From Novosphingobium sp. G106 (lineage in GTDB: Bacteria; Pseudomonadota; Alphaproteobacteria; Sphingomonadales; Sphingomonadaceae), in contig NZ_JAHOOZ010000001.1 of the NCBI RefSeq assembly GCF_019075875.1, positions 3,534,001-3,598,000 on the forward strand: a DNA stretch of 64,000 nt. The letters run 5' to 3'. The position numbers and the translations under genes were made by a program. Under the pieces are notes generated by a model, which was not told the origin of the DNA, searched no databases, and saw nothing but the letters and a program-made list of their open reading frames with translations. Within the stretch, counting starts at the first letter, position 1, and each line of letters begins with the position of its first letter. This document shows, in pieces, positions 55,286 to 62,627 of this stretch.

Positions 55286-56107
55286 CTATCGGCCGTTCAG
55301 ATGAGTGGTCGGATTGATCGGCTGCCCGTTCAGGCGGATCTCATAATGGAGATGCGGTCCCGTCGCGAGGCCACTCGACCCGACATAGCCGATGACGCTG
55401 CCCTTGCGGACCTGTTGTCCGGGCTCGACATTCAGCCGTGACATATGGCCATAGCGGGTCTGCAAGCCGCCGCCGTGATCCAGGGTCACGAGCAGCCCGT
55501 AACCGCCCTGCCAACCCGCCGTGCTGACCATGCCATCCGAAGTCGCGACGATGGGCGAGCCATAGGAAGCGGCCAAGTCCAATCCTGCGTGCGAGCGCCA
55601 GACGCCCAAGATAGGATGCTGGCGCATGCCGAACCCGCTGGTGATGCCATAGGCGGCGACGGGCATCGATGCCGGCATCGTGCCGGGCAGACCCGTGAAC
55701 GAACCGCCGATTGGCGTAGCCGGCGCCGTAACGACAGGGCGCAAGGCTAACGAGAACACGCTCCCGGCCGGAAGTCGGCGCGACGAGATCGCGACCATGC
55801 GGGCCGATCCCAGCCCTTTCGACTGGGAGAAATAGACCGGCTGACCGACGAGGTCGGCGGCGCGACTGACGGTTATCCGAGCAGGTTCAGGACTTCCCGC
55901 GCTTTCACCGACCGATTCCTCGCCGCCGCCAGTCACGCCAAGTCCAGGCGAAGCGGGGAAAACTCGATCGACGATGCCATCGGCGCGCGCAGCGACCGGC
56001 TCGCTTTCGAGCAGGCTCGTGCAAAGTAGCCCGATCAACAAGAAGATCCGTCCCACAGCCGCTGCGCTTTCCACCCAGTGATTCTTACCCGATAACCACC
56101 TTAACAC
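55286..56107 (-). CDS. M23 family metallopeptidase (LytM-like)
   Basis: A 273-residue exported protein. An N-terminal hydrophobic segment (GRIFLLIGLLCTSLLES) acts as signal or anchor, then a linker of about 110 residues. The C-terminal LytM domain carries the zinc ligands His and Asp in SHAGLDLAA and His in HLHYEI, plus the usual ITSGFGMRQHPILG and YGHMSRL. These enzymes cut peptide bridges of peptidoglycan, or as LytM factors activate amidases. The start is uncertain; GTG codons at 56107 and 56074 are both possible. The gene lies 615 bases from the second TadG cassette and could help pilus passage through the wall. Confidence 0.88.
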   Translation of the reverse strand: MLRWLSGKNHWVESAAAVGRIFLLIGLLCTSLLESEPVAARADGIVDRVFPASPGLGVTGGGEESVGESAGSPEPARITVSRAADLVGQPVYFSQSKGLGSARMVAISSRRLPAGSVFSLALRPVVTAPATPIGGSFTGLPGTMPASMPVAAYGITSGFGMRQHPILGVWRSHAGLDLAASYGSPIVATSDGMVSTAGWQGGYGLLVTLDHGGGLQTRYGHMSRLNVEPGQQVRKGSVIGYVGSSGLATGPHLHYEIRLNGQPINPTTHLNGR

Positions 56108-56722
56108 TTAACACGTCACGCCGGGAACGAAGAAGTTTATACCGCTCATCGTCTCATTCTGGGCTGCGAGCGCCAGCGATTACATGGTGCCATGGTCTCA
56201 AAGCGAGATTGTTAGCCCGGCAATTCCCAATCGCCGCAAACGGCTATTGGGAAAACACAATCGAGCGAATTCCAGAAAACTGAGCTAGGAACGGCCGGCC
56301 GATGAACGATCGGCTAAGTCGAAAGTTAAGACCCCTGACCTGTCCCGCTATTGCGGGACATTTTTTTTGCGGGCATTCATTAGCAGCCTGCGTTGTGCGC
56401 CGACATCCTCGGCCTTTCCATGCAGCGCCAGCCGTTTCTTCCAGCAAAAAGAGTTCGTTCCAGCAGCGGAAAACGACAGCCGCTGCCAGCGTGCGGGAAT
56501 GCCTAATCTGCCGCGACCTTGGCGAGTTGGTCACGAGGCCTGAGCCTCAGCAGGCCAATCGAATCCGCGACATTCCGACGGCTTCAAGTCTCGCTAGCGT
56601 CGATGACTCGCGCGATTGCGCCTTCCTGATGATTAACTTTTGTCCGCAAAACTTAACACAGAAAATTATCACATGTTTAACTTTGCGCCTGCAAAATTAA
56701 TAGCAGCAGCGGAGTCACTAGG
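56108..56722. other. Control region upstream of the second TadG cassette
   Basis: This 615-base interval holds a strong plus-strand terminator (56341-56368) and the likely promoter of the second minor-pilin operon. The last 90 bases are AT-rich with several TTAAC motifs. A plus-strand frame at 56302-56700 passes through the hairpin and is not credible. Confidence 0.45.
56341..56368 (+). terminator. Orphan intrinsic terminator, possible small RNA end
   Basis: TGTCCCGC, loop TATT, GCGGGACA with eight T directly after it, a textbook Rho-independent terminator on the plus strand. No plus-strand gene lies within 2 kb upstream; the neighbouring M23 gene points away. It may end a small RNA of about 100 nucleotides or attenuate the TadG cassette transcript. 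Confidence 0.78.
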
Positions 56723-58024
56723 ATGCGCATAATCAAATGCCGACACCTAAAAGCGCTCGCTTCGGACAAGCGCGGCAACATGGCGATGATCGTCGCGATG
56801 GGTATGCCCGCACTGATCGGCAGCGCCGGCCTCGCCGTGGACGTATCGCAATGGTTTCTCTGGAAACGCGAACTGCAGCACTCTGTCGATCAAGCCGCAC
56901 TCGGCGGCGCTTGGGCTTTGGCCAATCCCTCGTCGAGCGCCAATTACAAAGCGCGAGCGCTGCAGGAATTCAACGCTAACCTGGCAATTACCCAGGGCTT
57001 TACCAGCGCGCCCTCAATTGCCCTGGCCAGTTATACGGGCGGCACCGACAACAGCGTGGTCGTGACTGCCAGTGCCACCAAAAGATTGCCTTTCAGCGGC
57101 TTTCTGATGGGTGGGCCGGCGACGGTGACCGTACGCTCACAGGCGAGCTTTGCCGCGGGCAAGAAGTATAACGCCTGCCTCATCGCCACATCCAAGACCG
57201 GGACCGGCATCGATATTGGCGGCAACGCCGATGTGAAAGCCCAGTGCGGCCTGGCGGCTCTGTCTTGCGATGCCGGCGCGCTCCAGATCGACGGCTCTGC
57301 AACGGTCAGAACGGATTCGATTGCGACCTGCGGCACTGCAAGCGTCCCCGATGCGAACAAAAGCGTAGTGACGGAGCACGTCCAGGGGCTCGAGGACGTC
57401 TATGACGACCTGCCGACGCCCGATTCCGATAAGGGCTCAAAGACCTACTCTTGCGACACCACGGGCACGGGCAGCAACAAGACCAAGCTCGCGACACCGA
57501 CACCCGGTACATACACGAGCTTAGTCGTAAAATGCACGACCGTGCTGGCGTCGGGCATCTATGTCATCGATGGCGGAACGCTCGATCTCTCGGCCAACTA
57601 CAACGTGACCGGAACCAATGTGATGTTCGTGCTGAAGCATGGCGCCCAGCTTAAGTTCGGCGGGGAAGGCAACGGCAACAAGATCACGTTGACGCCCATG
57701 GAGGCCTCGGACTTCTACGGCACACCCTATGCAGCCCAGGCGGATCGTTACGCCGGCATCCTCGTGTTCGAGGACAAGAACAACAACCCTTCAAACCCCG
57801 GACACCAGCTCACCGGCAATTCAAACTCGCTGATCGAAGGCCTCATCTACCTGCCGTCGGGAGAAATGAGCGTCCTCGGCACTGCCGATGTCGCGGCACA
57901 GTGCCTGCAGATCTCGGCGTACAAGATCCACGTCAAGGGCAACGCCTCACTCGAGACGCTGTGCCCGTCGACCGATTCCACGTCCGTTGGCGTCAGTGGC
58001 GCCGTAGTGAAGCTGGTGGCCTAG
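56723..58024 (+). CDS. TadG-like pilus-associated protein, second copy
   Basis: A 433-residue protein with the TadG N-terminal signature: DKRGNMAMIVAMGMPALIG, VDVSQWFLWKRELQHSVDQA. As in the copy at 28047, no VWA domain follows. The C-terminal 250 residues have paired Cys (KYNACLIA, KAQCGLAALSC, KCTTVLAS) and strand-rich repeats (GIYVIDGGTLDLSANYNVTG, TNVMFVLKHGAQLKFGGEG), like a beta-helix or adhesin. The architecture matches the first TadG-like protein. It opens a cassette with two TadE genes, two bases before the next start. It would rely on the Tad machine 30 kb away. Confidence 0.83.
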   Translation: MRIIKCRHLKALASDKRGNMAMIVAMGMPALIGSAGLAVDVSQWFLWKRELQHSVDQAALGGAWALANPSSSANYKARALQEFNANLAITQGFTSAPSIALASYTGGTDNSVVVTASATKRLPFSGFLMGGPATVTVRSQASFAAGKKYNACLIATSKTGTGIDIGGNADVKAQCGLAALSCDAGALQIDGSATVRTDSIATCGTASVPDANKSVVTEHVQGLEDVYDDLPTPDSDKGSKTYSCDTTGTGSNKTKLATPTPGTYTSLVVKCTTVLASGIYVIDGGTLDLSANYNVTGTNVMFVLKHGAQLKFGGEGNGNKITLTPMEASDFYGTPYAAQADRYAGILVFEDKNNNPSNPGHQLTGNSNSLIEGLIYLPSGEMSVLGTADVAAQCLQISAYKIHVKGNASLETLCPSTDSTSVGVSGAVVKLVA

Positions 58025-58026
58025 TC

Positions 58027-58491
58027 ATGAGACAGCCTATCCTTTCCACCTTCCGGCGTTTCGCGCGAAGCGAACGGGGGTCCATGGCGATCGAAACGGC
58101 ACTGGTGGCCCCAATGGTCATTCTCCTGGCGCTCAGCAGCGCGGATTTCAGCAAGATCATCTCGCGGCAGCAGGAACTGCAGTCGGCCATGGGTCAGGTC
58201 GAAGGCATCGCGCTGGCTTCCAACTCGGGCGCCACGACAGACACGGCCACGCTCAAGACGCTGCTGATGCAATCGCTTTCCCTGCCGAGCAGCAACGTGG
58301 TCGTGGAGAAGCTCTATCGCTGCGGGACCAACGCGACGCTGGTCGCGGACTCGACCAGCTGCAGTTCGAGCGATGTCGTTTCGAGCTATATCAAGGTCAC
58401 TCTGCTCGACAGCTACAATCCGATCTGGCAGCGGGTCTCGAAGATCGGAACGTGGAATTTCAGCGTCCAGCGCACGGTGCAACTGTCATGA
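58027..58491 (+). CDS. TadE-like minor pilin, second cassette (1)
   Basis: A 154-residue protein. A basic leader (RRFARSERGS) is followed by MAIETALVAPMVILLALSSA, the pilin-like helix with Glu, then QQELQSAMGQVEGIALAS. The C-terminal region has Cys and ends NPIWQRVSKIGTWNFSVQRT. It starts two bases after the tadG-like stop and overlaps the next gene by four bases (ATGA). Processing by CpaA is expected, after Gly of the ERGS stretch. Confidence 0.85.
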   Translation: MRQPILSTFRRFARSERGSMAIETALVAPMVILLALSSADFSKIISRQQELQSAMGQVEGIALASNSGATTDTATLKTLLMQSLSLPSSNVVVEKLYRCGTNATLVADSTSCSSSDVVSSYIKVTLLDSYNPIWQRVSKIGTWNFSVQRTVQLS

Positions 58492-58922
58492 CGGCCCGGC
58501 AACGCATGCGGCGGCTCTTCGCCGACAGCACAGCGGGATCGGCGATCGAATTCGGTCTGCTGGCCCCGGCGATGATCACGATGCTGATGGGCGTGATGTG
58601 GGTCGGCATTCAGATGAAGGCCTACAACGAACTGCGCTCGGTCACCGCCGACGTGAGCCGCTACACCGTGATCGAATACCAGAAATCCAACAAGCTGACG
58701 GCGGCCCAGATCTCAGACGTTGCCGCCGCAACTGCAGTGCGGCCGCCCTACGCGCTGATCGGCGACAACCTGGACGTGAACGTGACGGAGCCGACCAGCC
58801 CGGTTACCAACACCAGGAAGCTGGTGATCCAGCTGTCCTACACTGCGCCGAGCCTGCTGCAATTTGCCGGCGTCGGCTCTCCGACGCTGAGCTTCAGCCA
58901 GACGATATACGTACCCGCTTGA
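58488..58922 (+). CDS. TadE-like minor pilin, second cassette (2)
   Basis: A 144-residue protein: leader MTARQRMRRLFADSTAGS, then AIEFGLLAPAMITMLMGVMW (prepilin helix with Glu) and MKAYNELRSVTADVSRYTVI. The C-terminal domain (LDVNVTEPT, LVIQLSYTAPSLLQFAGVGS) is beta-rich. Four-base overlap with the preceding TadE gene shows coupling. It is the last gene of the cassette; the next gene is convergent and catabolic. Confidence 0.85.
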   Translation: MTARQRMRRLFADSTAGSAIEFGLLAPAMITMLMGVMWVGIQMKAYNELRSVTADVSRYTVIEYQKSNKLTAAQISDVAAATAVRPPYALIGDNLDVNVTEPTSPVTNTRKLVIQLSYTAPSLLQFAGVGSPTLSFSQTIYVPA

Positions 58923-59000
58923 GGGCGTCGAAAGAGGACGGCGGGTGCCGCGCCCAGGCGTTCGCCCGTGCGACCGCCTTTACGGTGCCAATTGCCGGAA

Positions 59001-60266
59001 TCACGGCGTCGGCAGGTTGTAGAGCTCCTTGACGTTGTCGTGCAGAATCCAGACGCGCTGCTCTTCGGGCACCGGCTTGAGGTGCTCGGCGAGGAGGTTG
59101 CGGCTCCACGGCCAGGTCGCGTCCGAGTGCGGATAGTCGTTGGCCCAGAGCAGGCGCTTGGGATTGAGCAGCCCGGTCAGCGCGAAGGCGATCGGATCGT
59201 CCTGGAAGGTCACGTAGACGTTCTCGTTGAAGTACTCGCTGGGCAGGCGCGGCAGCGCCATCAGGCCGTGGCGCGAACCGTGGCGCTTGAAGCCGTGGTC
59301 CATGCGGTAGAGGTAGTCCGGGATCCAGCCCGCACCCGCCTCGACGCAGACCAGCTTCAACCGCGGGAACCGCTCGAACACGCCGCCGAGCACGAACGAG
59401 CTCAGCACGTCCTGATTGGCGCGGACCATGGCCAGGCCGAAGTCGACGCTGGAGACCTGGCCCATCAGCAGGCGCGGCGCGTCATTGCGGTTCCGTCCGC
59501 TCGCCAAGGTGTGGAAGCTGATCGGCAGTTCCAGGTCCTGCGCGGCTTCCCAGAGCGGGTCGAACACCGGCGCGTGCCAGTCCTCCTCGATCGGCGGGGC
59601 GCCGGGCAGCAGCACGCCGACGAGGCCCATCTCCTTGATCCGGCGCAGGTCTGCGATGCCTTCCTCGACCGTGCGCAGCGCCGTCTGGCCGACACCGAAC
59701 AGCCGCGTCGGGGCTTCGGAGACGAATTCCTGGAGCCAGCGGTTGTAGGCGTTGAAGCAGGCATTCTGGTAGTCGGCGTCCGGGTGGTTGCACAGCACCA
59801 TGCCCATCGTGGGATAGACCACTTCGGCGACGATGCCGTCGCGGTCCTGCGCTTCGAGCCGCGGCGCGACGCGCCAGCCGCCGGCGGGAATGTCGTCGAA
59901 AGTCAGCGATGCCATCGGCACCGGCGCCACTTCGCCGTCGCGCTCGGCGAAGCGGCCCTCGGGGAACGGCGGCGGCAGGTCATCGAGGAAGAAGGCGGTG
60001 TCGCCGTTTTGGTCCTTTGCCGCGCGCTGGCGCTTGCCGCAGGCTGAGACGCTGCCGACGGCGATGCGCGCGGGCATGCCGTCGATCACATAGACCGCAC
60101 CCTTGGCCGGATCGGGCGCGATCTTGGGCGCGCGGTCGCGCCAGGCCGGGTCGATGTGCTTGGCATAGGCCTCGGGCGGCTCGATCGTGTGCGAGTCCGC
60201 CGAAATCGCCTTGGGGATCTCGATCGAGCCGTTCGACGGCTCCCGGGTGAGGACGCTCGTGCTCAT
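59001..60266 (-). CDS. Amidohydrolase_2 (COG2159) family metal hydrolase/decarboxylase
   Basis: A 421-residue TIM-barrel enzyme. The first metal motif DxH is in ISADSHTIEPPEAYAKH, further ligands are His in ISFHTLASG and the Asp in WANDYPHSDATWP. YNRWLQEFVSEAPTRLFGVG and VVYPTMGMVLCN are typical of the group, which includes ACMSD-like decarboxylases. Members break ring-cleavage products and carboxylates. The plus strand opposite holds a 359-codon frame which is a shadow. It is followed upstream at 27 bases by the amidohydrolase at 60294, so the genes are probably one operon. Confidence 0.88.
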   Translation of the reverse strand: MSTSVLTREPSNGSIEIPKAISADSHTIEPPEAYAKHIDPAWRDRAPKIAPDPAKGAVYVIDGMPARIAVGSVSACGKRQRAAKDQNGDTAFFLDDLPPPFPEGRFAERDGEVAPVPMASLTFDDIPAGGWRVAPRLEAQDRDGIVAEVVYPTMGMVLCNHPDADYQNACFNAYNRWLQEFVSEAPTRLFGVGQTALRTVEEGIADLRRIKEMGLVGVLLPGAPPIEEDWHAPVFDPLWEAAQDLELPISFHTLASGRNRNDAPRLLMGQVSSVDFGLAMVRANQDVLSSFVLGGVFERFPRLKLVCVEAGAGWIPDYLYRMDHGFKRHGSRHGLMALPRLPSEYFNENVYVTFQDDPIAFALTGLLNPKRLLWANDYPHSDATWPWSRNLLAEHLKPVPEEQRVWILHDNVKELYNLPTP

Positions 60267-60293
60267 GACTTCTTCTCCGACTGCATGTTCTGA

Positions 60294-62051
60294 CTAGGCT
60301 ATCGTGGGCTGGCGCATCACGTCCATCGCGACGGTGCGGGTGTCGCGCCCGGAGCGCAGCACCGTGCCCGGCAGCTTGCCGGTATGGGCACCGTCGCGGA
60401 CGATCTCCACGCCGTTGACCAGAACGTGGGCAATGCCGAAGGCATCGGCATAGATGCGGTAGGACTCGGCATCGCCTGGAAGATCGTATTTCAGGTAGGT
60501 CGCGCCGCGGCCGACCGTCGTCTGGTCGAACACGACGATGTCGGCATGATTGCCCGACGCGATGGTGCCGCGATCGACGAGGCCGAAATAGGCGGCCGGA
60601 CGCTGCGTCATCTTGTGGATCGCCGCCTCGAGGCTGATCACGCCGTACTTGCGCACGCCCTTTTCGAGCACGGTGGTAGAGAAGGCGAAAGTATCGATCA
60701 CGTCGAGGTGCGCGCCGGCATCCGAGGCACCGATGAGCACGCGGTCGTCGTCCCACAGCCGGCCGCGCAGGGCATAGCCCGCGGCATCTTCGCCGCCGAG
60801 CTCGGGCGCAAAGATCGTATCGAGCCCGTCAGCCACCACGATGTCGAGCAGGGCATCGAGCGGGGCCACGCCGCGCTCAGCCGCGATGTCGCGCACCAGT
60901 CGGTCTTTGTAACCGGCATTGGCCCCCGCGCGGGTGGCGATGATCTTGAAGTCGCCGAACTGGACCTTGAATTCCAGCGCCATGCCCTGGCCCTTCACCT
61001 TGGCCGCGTCCTCGATCATCTGCGCGCGAACCGCGGGATCGGCGAGGCGGGCGGTGCGCTCGGCAGCCGGCCAGGTGAACATCTCGGCCCAGACGCCCGG
61101 CAGGCCGCTGAAGGCTGAGGGCGAGCGGAAGCTCATATGGGCATAGGGCGTGCTCGGAACGGCCAGCGCGATTACCTCGCCGCCGCGGGCACGGGCGACG
61201 TCGCTGGCGGCAAGCTGGTGCATCGCCCGGCTCTCGGTGTCCGGTCGGCCGGTGATGACGACGAGGTTCCAGTTCACCGGCCGCTGACCGGCCACCGAGA
61301 AGTCGGCCATGAGTTCGGCCATGCCAGGGCCGAACTCGATGTCGGGCAGCAGTTCCAGCCCGGTTCCCTCGTGCCTAGCCACGACGCGGGCTAATTCGAT
61401 CATCTCGGACGGCTCGGCCCAGCGCGAGGGCACGGGCCGGTTGTCGCCGTCGACGTGTCCCGGCGAGACCGTGGTCGAGAAGCCCAGCGCGCCTTCGGCC
61501 AGCGACTGGTCGAGCAGCACTTTCATCGCCTCGACATCGGCCGGCTGCGCCGTTTCGCCCACGGCGCGCTCGCCCATGACAATGCGCCGGATCGCCGAAT
61601 GGCCGACGTAGAACCCGGCGTTGAGGCCGATCCGCCCATCGAGCCGCGCGAGAAATTCGCCGAACGAGGCCCAGTCCCAGGGCACCGCGGCTTCGAGCGT
61701 TTCGAGCGGCATACCTTCGACCCGCGCGAGCATCGGCTTGATGTAGCTGGCCGATTCCGCGGTCAGCGGCGCGATCGAGAAACCGCAGAACCCGCCCATC
61801 ACCGTGGTCACGCCGTGGAAGCACGAGGGGCTCAGCGTCGGGTCCCAGAAGGCCTGGGCGTCGTAGTGCGTGTGCACGTCGATGAAGCCCGGCGCGACGA
61901 TCTTGCCCGCAGCGTCGATCGTCTCGAGCGCGGGCTCTTCGACCGAGCCGACGGCGACGATGCGGCCATCCTTGATGCCCAGGTCGCCGCGGAATCCCGG
62001 CCGGCCCGTGCCATCGACGATCGTTCCGCCGACAATCCTGAGATCCAGCAT
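60294..62051 (-). CDS. Amidohydrolase, N-acyl-D-amino-acid deacylase-like
   Basis: A 585-residue protein; the start at 62051 follows AGGAAAAG and gives a normal N-terminus (MLDLRIVGGTIVDGTGRPGF). The metal motif HxH lies in GFIDVHTHYDAQAFWDP. Other signature parts are VTTVMGGFCGFSIAP, YVGHSAIRRIVMG, ALGFSTTVSP, GASDAGAHLD and DIVVFDQTTVGRG, the family pattern for D-aminoacylase and amidohydrolase_3-type enzymes. Zn-dependent hydrolysis of an amide or cyclic amide is expected; the substrate is unknown. The same architecture recurs in the partial gene at 62628. Confidence 0.9.
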   Translation of the reverse strand: MLDLRIVGGTIVDGTGRPGFRGDLGIKDGRIVAVGSVEEPALETIDAAGKIVAPGFIDVHTHYDAQAFWDPTLSPSCFHGVTTVMGGFCGFSIAPLTAESASYIKPMLARVEGMPLETLEAAVPWDWASFGEFLARLDGRIGLNAGFYVGHSAIRRIVMGERAVGETAQPADVEAMKVLLDQSLAEGALGFSTTVSPGHVDGDNRPVPSRWAEPSEMIELARVVARHEGTGLELLPDIEFGPGMAELMADFSVAGQRPVNWNLVVITGRPDTESRAMHQLAASDVARARGGEVIALAVPSTPYAHMSFRSPSAFSGLPGVWAEMFTWPAAERTARLADPAVRAQMIEDAAKVKGQGMALEFKVQFGDFKIIATRAGANAGYKDRLVRDIAAERGVAPLDALLDIVVADGLDTIFAPELGGEDAAGYALRGRLWDDDRVLIGASDAGAHLDVIDTFAFSTTVLEKGVRKYGVISLEAAIHKMTQRPAAYFGLVDRGTIASGNHADIVVFDQTTVGRGATYLKYDLPGDAESYRIYADAFGIAHVLVNGVEIVRDGAHTGKLPGTVLRSGRDTRTVAMDVMRQPTIA

Positions 62052-62242
62052 TTCTTTTCCTCTCGCACAGCCGAACAAGGGACTCGGGCCCTGCCGGTCA
62101 AGCGTTTGGTCCAACTCGCGGTAGAATGTCACCAATAGCATGCCGTGGCGCCATGACTGTGATGGCCGAGGCTAGTGACTGAAATGGTGGCGTAACCGGA
62201 GTGTCATTGCCAGCGGGTCGATTTGTGAGCGAAGGACCGGAC

Positions 62243-62620
62243 ATGGGACATGCCAGCTTCCACCATATCGAGATCGCCACGGAGGATCTCTCCCGGTCCT
62301 GCGACTTCTACGCGACAGTCCTTGGCTTCGTCGTCGGAGATCCGCCCAAGCCGCTGCCGGCCGAAACCATGCAGTGGCTGTTCGATGCGGCGGGTCGCCC
62401 GGTCATCCATCTGGTGCAGGAACAGGGCCCGCTGGCAGACGGAACCGTGCGGCACCTCGCGCTGCAGTGCACGGACAAGGTGCAGGTCACGGCTCAGCTG
62501 GAAGTGCTCGGCACGCCCTACGAGATCGTCGATACGCGCGGCGCCCCGTTCGACCTGATCTTCGCGCGCGACCCTTCGGGCATCATGCTCGAACTCAGGT
62601 TCCATCACGGCGAAGCCTGA
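62243..62620 (+). CDS. VOC (glyoxalase/dioxygenase) family protein
   Basis: A 125-residue single-domain VOC protein. The start at 62243 has GAAGGA upstream. A metal ligand His sits in SFHHIEIATEDLS, a second His in VRHLALQC, and Glu in GIMLELRFH. The beta-alpha-beta-beta-beta pattern is complete once and a partial second time. VOC enzymes cleave C-C bonds, isomerise or conjugate small molecules with a divalent metal. It stands alone, plus-strand, between two minus-strand amidohydrolases, so it may be an associated epimerase or dioxygenase. Confidence 0.88.
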   Translation: MGHASFHHIEIATEDLSRSCDFYATVLGFVVGDPPKPLPAETMQWLFDAAGRPVIHLVQEQGPLADGTVRHLALQCTDKVQVTAQLEVLGTPYEIVDTRGAPFDLIFARDPSGIMLELRFHHGEA

Positions 62621-62627
62621 ACGACGC

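Noticed and set aside
58968..60047. A 359-codon plus-strand frame opposite the COG2159 amidohydrolase
   Set aside because: It is the GC-rich antisense shadow of a well-supported enzyme; composition is Arg/His/Val-heavy and no motif fits.
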